A stretch of DNA of 64,000 bases from Halomonas borealis (GTDB lineage: Bacteria; Pseudomonadota; Gammaproteobacteria; Pseudomonadales; Halomonadaceae). The notes beneath the pieces were generated by a model, which did not search any database, was not told the DNA's origin, and was given only the letters and a program-made list of their open reading frames with translations. Position 1 is the first letter of the stretch. Each line of letters begins with the position of its first letter. Below, piece by piece: positions 37,972 through 46,023 of the stretch. The stretch spans positions 124,001 to 188,000 of the forward strand of contig NZ_SDMO01000005.1 of the NCBI RefSeq assembly GCF_004798905.1, written 5' to 3'. Both the position numbers and the translations under genes were made by a program.

Positions 37972-38976
37972 TCAAGCTTTCTCGCGAATGCCCTGCCCCG
38001 GCAGGCGTTCGCGATCGTGAGGCCGATCGAGGCCGAGCAACGGGCCGGCCGGCACGATGCCGTTGGGGTTGATGGTCGTCTGACTGAGGTAGTAGTGGCG
38101 CTGAATATGCGACATGTCGACCGTCTCAGCCACGCCCGGCCACTGATACAGCTCGCGTACATAGTGCAAGAGGTTCGGATAGTCCTCCAGGCGGCGCAGG
38201 TTGCACTTGAAGTGGCCGTGGTAGACGGCGTCGAAGCGTACCAGGGTGGTGAACAGGCGAATATCGGCCTCGGTGAGCCATTCTCCGGCCAGGTAGCGCC
38301 ACTCGGAGAGCCGCGCCTCCAGGCGATCGAGGGCGGCGAACAGCGCCTCGACGTGGCGCTCGTAGACAGCCTGCTCGGTGGCGAAGCCAGCCTTGTAGAC
38401 GCCGTTGTTGACATGGTCATAGACGTCGGCATTGACGGCATCGATGGTCTCGCGCAGGTCCGCCGGATACAGGTCCAGGCGATTGTCGGTCAGCGCGTCG
38501 AAGGCGTCGTTGAAGATGCGCACCAGGTCCGCCGACTCGTTGCTGACGATGCGACGCTCCTGCGCATCCCATAGCACCGGCACCGTGACCCGCCCCGTGT
38601 AATGGGGGTCGGTCAAGGTATAGAGCTGATGATGGAAGTCCACGCCGTTGAGCGGATCGCCACTGGAACCCTCGTCACGACGATAGCTCCACCCCTGATC
38701 GAGCATCAGCGGGCTGGTATGAGAGACGTCGATCATCCCCTCCAGCCCCTTGAGGCGCCGCATGATCAACACGCGGTGTGCCCAAGGGCAGGCCAGCGAC
38801 ACGTAGAGGTGGTAGCGCCCGGCCTCGGCGGGCCGTGCCGCCCGGCCGTCGGGGCCGGGGCTACCGTCGCGGGTGACCCAGTCGCGTAGCTGAGCGGACT
38901 CACGCACGAACTCGCCGCCGTGGGCCTGGGTGTCATACCACTGGTCGTGCCACTGTCCATCGATCAACAGTCCCAT
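37972..38976 (-). CDS. glutathionyl-hydroquinone reductase (Xi-class GST, YqjG-like)
   Basis: The product has 334 residues, the normal size. The catalytic cysteine is C63 in YVSLACPWAHRVLIMR, a glutaredoxin-like CPWA site unique to this class, followed by WDAQERRIVSNESADLVRIFND for glutathione binding and an all-helical C-terminal domain (RLSEWRYLAGEWLTEADIRLFTTL). It reduces glutathionyl-hydroquinones to hydroquinones. GGAG precedes the ATG. A LysR-family gene lies next to it on the same strand, about 128 bases downstream of... its own start side, but co-regulation is not shown. Confidence 0.92.
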   Translation of the reverse strand: MGLLIDGQWHDQWYDTQAHGGEFVRESAQLRDWVTRDGSPGPDGRAARPAEAGRYHLYVSLACPWAHRVLIMRRLKGLEGMIDVSHTSPLMLDQGWSYRRDEGSSGDPLNGVDFHHQLYTLTDPHYTGRVTVPVLWDAQERRIVSNESADLVRIFNDAFDALTDNRLDLYPADLRETIDAVNADVYDHVNNGVYKAGFATEQAVYERHVEALFAALDRLEARLSEWRYLAGEWLTEADIRLFTTLVRFDAVYHGHFKCNLRRLEDYPNLLHYVRELYQWPGVAETVDMSHIQRHYYLSQTTINPNGIVPAGPLLGLDRPHDRERLPGQGIREKA

Positions 38977-39104
38977 CTCGAGCTCCTCTTATCCAAGGTT
39001 TGCGACCAGCGTAAACCGAGGGAATCGAAGCTCAAGCGCAGTTTCTGGGCCTCACCGTTCGCTTTATTCGAATAATCAAACGATATGACGCCGAGCGGCC
39101 ATCT

Positions 39105-40004
39105 TCACGCCCCGCCGCCGACGCCTCTCCGTACGCTGTCGCGCAGCTGACGAGCCATGGCCCGGGTGGCCGGCCCCGACCGATCCTGATCGCGATGGAT
39201 GAGCTGAAGAGGGATCTCGCGCACCCGGCCGGCCGACAGCGGCAATGGCTTGAGCCGCCCCGCCGCCAGGCTGTCGCCCAGGCGTGTCTCGGGCAACCAG
39301 GCGAAGCCCAGGTTGCGCTCCAGCATGCCGATCGAGGTATCGAGGTGGCTCACCGTCCAGCGCTGTTCCGCCTTGAGCCAGCCGGAATCCTGTGAGCGGC
39401 CCTGCGCCGAATCACGCACCACCAGCTGGCGGTGCTGTTCCAGGTCACGCAGATCGAGCCCTCGCCCCAGCCGATGCAGCTCGTGATCAGGGTGCGCCAC
39501 GGCGATGAAGCGTACCGTCACCAGTGGCTCGCCGAGGAAACCATGCGCCCCGAGCCCCGACACCAGCAGGTCGGCCTCGCCATCCTTAAGCATCTCGACG
39601 CCGCCATTGAGTACCGTTTCATGCAACTGCACTCGCACATAGGGAAAGGCCGTGGAAAAAGCATCCAGCGCCCGCGCCAGGGCATCCGCTGGGAACAGCT
39701 GATCGATGGCCAAGACGATCTCGGCCTCCAGGCCTTCGGCCAACCGCGACGCCACGTCTTCCAGCGATGCGGCATTGTCGAGCAGCTGGCGGGCGCGTCG
39801 CAGCAACATCTCGCCGGCCTCGGTCAGCCGCACCTGGCGTCCCACCGGCTCCAGCACCGCCACGCCGAGCTGCTCCTCCAGCTTGTGCACCGCATGGTTG
39901 AGCGTCGAAGGGCTCTTGTGAACGGCCTCGGCGGCCCGCGAGAAGCCGCCATGATCCACGACGGCGGCCAACATCTGCCACTGAGACAGGGTGACACGAG
40001 ACAT
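39105..40004 (-). CDS. LysR-family transcriptional regulator
   Basis: The product has 299 residues from the ATG giving MSRVTLSQWQML, with GAGGA upstream; the longer open frame is rejected. The N-terminal winged helix-turn-helix is LAAVVDHGGFSRAAEAVHKSPSTLNHAVHKLEEQLG in outline, then RQVRLTEAGEMLLRRAR. The C-terminal half is a periplasmic-binding-like effector domain (residues 90-290). The target is unknown. It sits between the hydroquinone reductase and the M23 endopeptidase, with a 359-base divergent gap to the latter. Confidence 0.9.
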   Translation of the reverse strand: MSRVTLSQWQMLAAVVDHGGFSRAAEAVHKSPSTLNHAVHKLEEQLGVAVLEPVGRQVRLTEAGEMLLRRARQLLDNAASLEDVASRLAEGLEAEIVLAIDQLFPADALARALDAFSTAFPYVRVQLHETVLNGGVEMLKDGEADLLVSGLGAHGFLGEPLVTVRFIAVAHPDHELHRLGRGLDLRDLEQHRQLVVRDSAQGRSQDSGWLKAEQRWTVSHLDTSIGMLERNLGFAWLPETRLGDSLAAGRLKPLPLSAGRVREIPLQLIHRDQDRSGPATRAMARQLRDSVRRGVGGGA

Positions 40005-40363
40005 GTTCGATTTCCTCGAATGTAGTGCACGACAGGTCGCGTTCAATCTTCGAAAAAATCGGCCCGAAATACCAGTCACGCCATCCAACGCGGGGCAACA
40101 CCCTCGGCCCGTCGACCACCGTGATACATGAGTATCGACACGAGACCGCCGTCGATGGCTCTCGCCACAGGGTTGTCGATCGAGGTCGATGCATGGCATG
40201 GTCTCATTTAGAAACAGCGTTCGCAGGCACATCACGCCCGACACAGGAGACGCGTCGGGATGGAGCTGTATAGGTGTACAGCCTAGGCACCTTAATCGAC
40301 ATGGGTTAAGGTTCTAATGCCTTTTTATACGTTCTACACCTATTCACCACGGCTAAATACATC
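40005..40363. other. LysR/M23 endopeptidase divergent regulatory region
   Basis: This 359-base gap contains no convincing gene. It holds the LexA-box-like dyad (40266-40281), the stem ACCTTAA...TTAAGGT (40289-40312), and a second copy of ATAGGTGTA in inverted orientation near 40333-40341. The last 100 bases before the endopeptidase start are AT-rich, as expected for its promoter. Confidence 0.55.
40266..40281. promoter_or_regulatory. LexA (SOS)-box-like site
   Basis: CTGTATAGGTGTACAG fits CTGT-N8-ACAG, the core of the gammaproteobacterial LexA box, with the TATA..GTA interior close to consensus (13 of 20 positions of the extended consensus). It lies 83 bases upstream of the M23 endopeptidase start and 262 bases from the divergent LysR start. 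The match is seen directly; LexA control is inferred. Confidence 0.5.
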
Positions 40364-42040
40364 ATGCGAATCCTTCGTTCGCTGCCCCGCACGCACAAGT
40401 TGCTGCTGTTACCCGTTGCCACCATGGTCACCGTGCTGGGCGCACACAAGATTCTGACGTCTGTCGAGGATGCCCGTCAGGGCGAACAAAGCCAGGATAC
40501 CGTCCTGGTCCCTCTCGGCGAAGACGCCAGCCCCGGCGTTCCCTCTCTGGCCCTCGACCGCGCCCCTGTCGCCGAGGCCATCGAGCTGGCCTCACGCGCT
40601 CAGGACGCCACCCGGGAAGCCATCCCCCTCTCTCAGCTGACCGCCTCCGAGGTCGTCGACATCTCCTTCGCAAGCGCCGCCCATGCGGGCACCGGGGCCG
40701 AGGGTCAGGATGTCGACACGCCACGCCTGGACAGCACCGCTCGCCACCTTGCCATCGTGGTCGGCACACCCGCCAACGGCATGTCGACCGACGACCAGCC
40801 GATGGTCGCCGATGCCACGTCTTACGAGAACGTGTCGGCGGACGAGCTCGAGCTGTTCGACGACGGCCCGATCGTCCTCGACGAACAGATCGATGCCGAT
40901 GAGCCTTACGTGCCCGAATGGCTGGCGTATAACGTCGCTCCCGGCGACACCTTCACGATCATGGCCCAGGAAAACCTGGGGCTGGGTTATAGCGAAGTCT
41001 CCGCCCTGCTCGAGGAAATGCCCGAGCCGCGCCTGCTGACGCACTGGCGTGCCGGCGACCGTTTCGAATATCAGCTCGACGAGCAAGGCAAACTGCTGTC
41101 GCTGCGGATGATGAAGAACGCCCGCGACGGCTACCTGGTCGAGCGTGACGCCGACGGTGCGCTGGATGTGGCCTCCATCGAGCGTGCCGGCGAGGCCACC
41201 CAGCGCCTCTATGCCGGCACGGTCAGCGGCAGCTTCGCGCGCTCGGCCCAAGCCACCGGCCTGAACAGCGCCGAGATTGCCGAACTCTCCCATGTATTGG
41301 AGAAGAAGCTCGACTTTCGCCGCGACACCCGGCGCGGCGATCGCTTCAGCGTACTGGTGGAATCCGACCTGATCGACGGCAAGAACCTCGACCCGCGCGT
41401 ATTGGCGGTCAGCTACGAAGGTTCACGCATGGATCTGACCCTGGTGCGTAACGCCGAGGACAACCGCTTCTATACGCCGAACGGCGAGAGCCTGGATCCG
41501 GCCTTCGATCGCTACCCGTTCAACGGCCACTATCGCATCAGCTCCAGTTTCAACCTGCGCCGCCACCACCCGGTCACCGGCCGCATCAGCCCCCACAAGG
41601 GCACCGACTTCGCCATGCCGTCCGGCACCCCCGTCGATGCCCCGGCCAACGGCCGCGTCGAACTGGTCGGCAACCATCCGCTGGCCGGCCGCTACATCGT
41701 CGTCCGCCACGATAACGGCTACAAGACCCGCTACCTGCACCTCTCGAAGCCGCTGGTCAGCCGTGGCGATCGGGTGACCCGCGGCGAGCGCATCGCACTC
41801 TCCGGCAATACCGGCCGCAGCACCGGCGCCCACCTGCACTATGAGGTCATGGTCAACGACAGTCAGGTAGATGCCATGAAGGTCAGCCTGCCGGAACACC
41901 AGGGGCTCAACGGCGACGCCCTGGCCAGCTTCAAGGCCGAGGCCGAACCCATGCTGGTGGCGCTGGAAAATGGCCAGACCGACACCACGGTGGCCAGCGC
42001 CAACAGCGGAGACGCGGACGCCTCCGACGACGAAATCTGA
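40364..42040 (+). CDS. M23 peptidoglycan endopeptidase, MepM-like
   Basis: The product has 558 residues. The N-terminus carries one hydrophobic segment (KLLLLPVATMVTVLGAHKIL), an anchor or signal. A long acidic spacer follows, then an OapA/LysM-like domain (YNVAPGDTFTIMAQENLGLGYSEVSALL) and a C-terminal peptidase M23 domain. The zinc ligands are H411 and D415 in HKGTDFAMPSGTPVDAP and the HxH at about residues 490-492 in TGAHLHYEVMVN. Such enzymes cut D-Ala-mDAP cross-links for cell growth. It is preceded by a LexA-box-like site and followed by a bidirectional terminator. Confidence 0.92.
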   Translation: MRILRSLPRTHKLLLLPVATMVTVLGAHKILTSVEDARQGEQSQDTVLVPLGEDASPGVPSLALDRAPVAEAIELASRAQDATREAIPLSQLTASEVVDISFASAAHAGTGAEGQDVDTPRLDSTARHLAIVVGTPANGMSTDDQPMVADATSYENVSADELELFDDGPIVLDEQIDADEPYVPEWLAYNVAPGDTFTIMAQENLGLGYSEVSALLEEMPEPRLLTHWRAGDRFEYQLDEQGKLLSLRMMKNARDGYLVERDADGALDVASIERAGEATQRLYAGTVSGSFARSAQATGLNSAEIAELSHVLEKKLDFRRDTRRGDRFSVLVESDLIDGKNLDPRVLAVSYEGSRMDLTLVRNAEDNRFYTPNGESLDPAFDRYPFNGHYRISSSFNLRRHHPVTGRISPHKGTDFAMPSGTPVDAPANGRVELVGNHPLAGRYIVVRHDNGYKTRYLHLSKPLVSRGDRVTRGERIALSGNTGRSTGAHLHYEVMVNDSQVDAMKVSLPEHQGLNGDALASFKAEAEPMLVALENGQTDTTVASANSGDADASDDEI

Positions 42041-42069
42041 TCGCGACGCCCGACACTCGGTAACTCATG

Positions 42070-42103
42070 ACGCCGACGCCCCGCCCATGCGGGGCGTCGG
42101 CGT
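42070..42103. terminator. bidirectional terminator between the M23 and LdtD-like genes
   Basis: ACGCCGACGCCCCGC-CCAT-GCGGGGCGTCGGCGT is a perfect 15-bp stem followed by GTTGTGT. It lies 29 bases after the endopeptidase stop and 20 bases from the stop of the convergent L,D-transpeptidase gene. Confidence 0.85.
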
Positions 42104-42123
42104 GTTGTGTCATAACGACCGCG

Positions 42124-43764
42124 TCAGGAGGCCGGCGCCGCCAGCGCACGGATCAACGCCGGGTCGCGATCATAGATATCCGGCCGGAAGCTCGCCAGGC
42201 CGCCCGACTCACCCTTCGCGGTCCAGTAGTGCAGCGCCAGCGGCACCGGCCGGGCCAAGGAGACGTTGGTGGTCTCGCCGCTGGCGATGCGGCTTGCCAG
42301 TGCGATGCGCGAACCGCTGTCGGCGATCAGCAGCCGGGTCAACTCGGCGACATTTTCCACGCGGATGCAGCCGGAACTCAGCGCCCGTTGCGGCCGGCGG
42401 AAGAGCCCACGGGCCGGGGTATCGTGGAGATACACCAGATGATCGTTGGGGAAGCGCAGCACCATCCTGCCCAGTGGGTTACGCGGCCCGGCACGCTGGC
42501 GCAGCATCACCGCGCCGGGCCGTTGCCAGTCGACACCCCGAGGGTCCAGGCGCCGCCCCTCATGATCGAGCGCGATCATGTCATGCTCGGCCAGGTAGCC
42601 GAGATCGCGCCGCAGCCGGGGCAGCACATCCTCGCGCATGATGGTCGGCGGCACCGTCCAGGTAGGATTCAGGGTCAGGTAGGTGATCTCGGAACGCAGC
42701 ACCGGCGAGGCCCGACCGGGCTGGCCGACGACGACTCGCGCACCCCAGTGATCGCCATTCGGGCGCCGGTAATCGAGGCGCTGACCGGCCAGGTCGACTT
42801 CCAGCCGCCAGGCGGGCCGGTCGCCGGATAGCCAGCGCGCCCGTTCCAGGTTGGCGCGCAGGGTCTCGATGCGCGCCCGGGCCGGTACGTTGAGCGCCGC
42901 TCGAGTCCGCGGCCCGATCACCCCATCCGCGGCGAGCATGTGACGACGCTGGAAGCGCTTCACCGCGGCCTCCAGCGTGGCGTCATAACGGTGCTGGGCC
43001 GGCGCTTCCAGGGCGACTTCGGGATAATGCAGCACATCGGCAGCCATCACTTCCAGCTCGCCGATCATCGCCAGCCGCCGGCGCAGCAGGGCGATGTCTG
43101 CGTCGACGTCGCCCGGGCGCAGCGGCGCCTGACGCACCGGCAGCATCGGCCACCCTCCCAGACGGGCGATGTGGCGATAACTCGCCAGCGCTCGCCGCAG
43201 CTCGGCGTAGTTTTCCCCCTGGGGACGCGCCAGGGCCAACGCCGCTTCCACGTCGCCGGCCGCCAGCGCCCGCTCGATGCCGACCAGGTCCAGGCGCGGC
43301 GCCGCCACCGGGATCTCCCAGTCGGGATAGACGTCATGTGGATCGAGGCGCCCGCGCCGCAGTTGGCTCAGCGCCGCCAGCAGGGTCCGGCTGGCGTCCA
43401 GATCGAAACGGATCCCGGCGGCCTCCGAGGCCGCCGGATCGAGTGCGGCCTCGGCCTCGCGCTCCAGGCGTGCCGGCCGATAGTCGGCGGGATCGAGCCC
43501 CTCCGCCTCCAGGGCATTGAGCAGCTCGACCAGGGTGGCCACCGCCTCGCGGTCTTGCCAGACTGGCGCGCCGCCGTGCAGCGCGTAGAAACGCGCCAGC
43601 CGCGGCGAGGCCGCGTCGAGCCGGTCACTCAGAAGCGGCGGGGAAGCGGTCGTCTCGTCGACTGCCGGCAGCGTGGCCGCACTCACGGTGATCGGCAACC
43701 ACGCCATCAGCAGGCCCATGCCACCGCGCCTCGCGTATCGTGAGAAGACGTTCGCAACCCGCAT
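42124..43764 (-). CDS. L,D-transpeptidase, YcbB/LdtD type
   Basis: The product has 546 residues. A signal peptide (GLLMAWLPITVSAATL) precedes an N-terminal scaffold, a peptidoglycan-binding domain (VKRFQRRHMLAADGVIGPRTRAALN), and the YkuD catalytic domain with HDTPARGLF and the nucleophile around C465 in SSGCIRVENV. This layout is that of LdtD, which makes 3-3 cross-links. It is shorter than E. coli LdtD (615). AGGAGG precedes the ATG. It is divergent from another L,D-transpeptidase-fold gene. Confidence 0.93.
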   Translation of the reverse strand: MRVANVFSRYARRGGMGLLMAWLPITVSAATLPAVDETTASPPLLSDRLDAASPRLARFYALHGGAPVWQDREAVATLVELLNALEAEGLDPADYRPARLEREAEAALDPAASEAAGIRFDLDASRTLLAALSQLRRGRLDPHDVYPDWEIPVAAPRLDLVGIERALAAGDVEAALALARPQGENYAELRRALASYRHIARLGGWPMLPVRQAPLRPGDVDADIALLRRRLAMIGELEVMAADVLHYPEVALEAPAQHRYDATLEAAVKRFQRRHMLAADGVIGPRTRAALNVPARARIETLRANLERARWLSGDRPAWRLEVDLAGQRLDYRRPNGDHWGARVVVGQPGRASPVLRSEITYLTLNPTWTVPPTIMREDVLPRLRRDLGYLAEHDMIALDHEGRRLDPRGVDWQRPGAVMLRQRAGPRNPLGRMVLRFPNDHLVYLHDTPARGLFRRPQRALSSGCIRVENVAELTRLLIADSGSRIALASRIASGETTNVSLARPVPLALHYWTAKGESGGLASFRPDIYDRDPALIRALAAPAS

Positions 43765-43888
43765 GATGTGACACCTCCTGGCATCCGGCTGATGAGACTG
43801 GTCTTCCTGACTGTCTTCACCATAATACGAGAACCTGTCGACCGCTTGCCCGGGATGGACGACGCACGCCCCCGAGCACCATCGACCG

Positions 43889-44647
43889 ATGCCTTCACCT
43901 CACACCATGAGACACCGCATGCCACCATTGCGCTCAAGGGGCCGGAGCATGGTCCCGCTGCTGGCCGCCCTGTTGCTGCTGCCCCCCGCCGCCGCGGCGC
44001 GTGACTTCCTGACGCAAGCGGTGACACTGACCGCTCCGCCCTCCCCACTGGCGACGCGCCTGACGCACCTCGCGCCAGGCGCCGACCCGCGAGTGCTACG
44101 CCTGGCCGCCCAAGCCTTCAACTGCGCCGACCCCGATGCCGAGCGACTGGCGGTGATCGACTTCTCGCTACCTTCTACCGAGCAGCGGCTGTGGGTGTTC
44201 GACCTGCCTCGCCAACGCCTGCTGTTCCGCGAGCTGGTCTCCCACGGCCAGGGCTCCGGGAACGCCCTGGCCCGTGAGTTCTCCAACGTGCCGGACAGCC
44301 ACCAGTCCAGCATCGGCCTGTTCCGCACCCTCAACAGCTACGAGGGCAGTAACGGCTATTCGCTGCGCCTGGAGGGCCTCGAGCCTGGCATCAACGACCA
44401 GGCCTTCCAGCGCGCCATCGTCATCCACGGCGCCGACTACGTCAGCGAATCCTTCATCGAGCGCACCGGCCGCCTAGGGCGCAGCCATGGCTGCCCGGCG
44501 GTTCGCGAAGAGATCGCCGTGCCACTGATCGACAGCCTCAAGCAGAGCCAGTACCTGTTCACCTACTATCCCGACCCCGAGTGGCTGGCCGACTCGACCT
44601 TCCTGCGCTGCCCCCGAGATGAGCGACGGCTGGCCATGCAGCACTGA
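43889..44647 (+). CDS. murein L,D-transpeptidase catalytic domain protein (YkuD_2 type)
   Basis: The product has 252 residues from the first ATG; later ATGs at 43907 and 43919 also lie before the signal peptide (SMVPLLAALLLLPPAAAA) and are possible starts. The catalytic motif is HGADYVSESF with RSHGCPAV, nucleophile around C202, but the fold is the YkuD_2 family rather than classical YkuD. Family members may cross-link or trim peptidoglycan. It is divergent from the LdtD-like gene with a 124-base promoter gap. Confidence 0.88.
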   Translation: MPSPHTMRHRMPPLRSRGRSMVPLLAALLLLPPAAAARDFLTQAVTLTAPPSPLATRLTHLAPGADPRVLRLAAQAFNCADPDAERLAVIDFSLPSTEQRLWVFDLPRQRLLFRELVSHGQGSGNALAREFSNVPDSHQSSIGLFRTLNSYEGSNGYSLRLEGLEPGINDQAFQRAIVIHGADYVSESFIERTGRLGRSHGCPAVREEIAVPLIDSLKQSQYLFTYYPDPEWLADSTFLRCPRDERRLAMQH

Positions 44648-44736
44648 ACCACCCTGCCACGAGAGCTCCACCGTTTGCAGGCGCCTCCGGTTATGGCCAT
44701 GCTGGAAGGCACTGTGACCCTGGCAAGGAGAGCGAA

Positions 44737-45426
44737 ATGGAACGCGTGATGCTGATCACCGGTGCCTCGAGCGGTATCGGCGCGGCGACGGCTCGGGCGG
44801 CCGCCCGGGAAGGCTACAAGCTGGTGCTCACCGCCCGGTCGCAGGAGCGCCTTGAGCCACTGGTCCAGGAGCTCGGCCCGGAGAACGTGTTGAGCGTCGC
44901 CATGGACGTGACCGACATGGCGGCGCAGCAGGCCATGGTGGAACAGACCCTGGAGCGCTTCGGGCGCCTCGATGCGGTGTTCGCCAACGCCGGCCGCGGC
45001 GGCTCGCCCGGCGGTTTCAGCGGCGCCGACCACGAAGCCTGGCGCGACATGATCCTGACCAACATCTATGGCCTGGGGCTCACCGTTCAGGCCACCCTGC
45101 CGGCGCTGCGCAAGGCCCAAGGCCATGTGCTGATCACCGGGTCGGCCGCGGGACGCGCCACCATTCCCGGTTCGATGTACGGCGCCACCAAATGGGCGGT
45201 GACCGGGCTTGGCCACAATCTGCGCGAGGAGTTGCGTGGCAGCGGCATTCGCGTGACCCTGATCGAGCCGGGCATGGTCGATACCCCCTTCTTCGACGCG
45301 CCTCCCGAGAACGCCCTGGAGGCCCGCGATATCGCCTCGGCCGTGCTCTATGCCCTCGACCAACCGGCACACGTGGATATCAACGAGCTGCTGGTGCGTC
45401 CCACGCCGCCACGCGCCGAGGACTGA
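44737..45426 (+). CDS. YdfG-like SDR oxidoreductase
   Basis: The product has 229 residues. The Rossmann motif is ITGASSGIGAAT, the middle motif NAGRGG, and the catalytic YGATK pair is clear. It belongs to the classical SDR type that includes 3-hydroxy acid dehydrogenases such as YdfG (DALDQPAHVDINELLVRPT is the typical tail). AAGGAGAG is upstream of the ATG. It precedes the peroxiredoxin gene by 32 bases, so the two may be co-transcribed. Confidence 0.9.
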   Translation: MERVMLITGASSGIGAATARAAAREGYKLVLTARSQERLEPLVQELGPENVLSVAMDVTDMAAQQAMVEQTLERFGRLDAVFANAGRGGSPGGFSGADHEAWRDMILTNIYGLGLTVQATLPALRKAQGHVLITGSAAGRATIPGSMYGATKWAVTGLGHNLREELRGSGIRVTLIEPGMVDTPFFDAPPENALEARDIASAVLYALDQPAHVDINELLVRPTPPRAED

Positions 45427-45458
45427 TTTTCCTTCATCCGACCGACAAGGAGTTACCC

Positions 45459-45941
45459 ATGACGATCGCCACCGGTGACCGCCTACCCGACGTCACGCTC
45501 AAGACCAACGGCCCCGACGGCCCCCAGGACCTCGCCACCGGCGACTTCTTCGCCGGCCGCAAGGTGGTGCTGTTCGCCGTTCCCGGCGCCTTCACGCCGG
45601 GCTGCTCCAATACCCACATGCCTGGCTTCGTGGTCCAGGCCGATGAGATTCTCGCCGCCGGCGCCGATGCCATCGCCTGCATGGCGGTCAACGATGCCTT
45701 CGTGATGGGCGCCTGGCAGCAGGATCAGAACGCCCAGGCGATGAGCATGCTGGCCGACGGTAACGCCGAATTCGCCCGAGCCCTGGGCCTCGACATGGAT
45801 GCCAGCGGCGGTGGCATGGGCACGCGCAGCAAGCGTTTCGCGCTGATCGCCAACGACGGCGTGGTGGAATACCTCGGCGTCGATGCCAAGGGCGTCGAAC
45901 AGAGCAGCGCCGAGACGGTCCTCGCCCAGCTCAAGGGCTGA
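45459..45941 (+). CDS. Prx5-type peroxiredoxin
   Basis: The product has 160 residues from an ATG with AAGGAG upstream. The peroxidatic cysteine is C49 in VPGAFTPGCSNTHMPGF; the family usually has PTC here, so a Gly replaces Thr. MAVNDAFVMGAWQ and RFALIANDGVVEYLGV are further Prx5 segments. It reduces hydrogen peroxide and alkyl hydroperoxides with thiol donors. It ends 25 bases before a strong bidirectional terminator. Confidence 0.93.
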   Translation: MTIATGDRLPDVTLKTNGPDGPQDLATGDFFAGRKVVLFAVPGAFTPGCSNTHMPGFVVQADEILAAGADAIACMAVNDAFVMGAWQQDQNAQAMSMLADGNAEFARALGLDMDASGGGMGTRSKRFALIANDGVVEYLGVDAKGVEQSSAETVLAQLKG

Positions 45942-45966
45942 CCGCCTAGCCCGTCATCATAGATGC

Positions 45967-45999
45967 CAAGGCCCCCGGCCATACCGGGGGCCTTGGCGT
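45967..45999. terminator. bidirectional terminator between peroxiredoxin and phoX
   Basis: GCCAAGGCCCCCGG-CCATA-CCGGGGGCCTTGGC is a perfect 14-bp stem with a 5-base loop. It sits between the convergent stops at 45941 and 46024. Confidence 0.85.
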
Positions 46000-46023
46000 T
46001 ACCGGGAAGAAAAGGCGCGAGGC

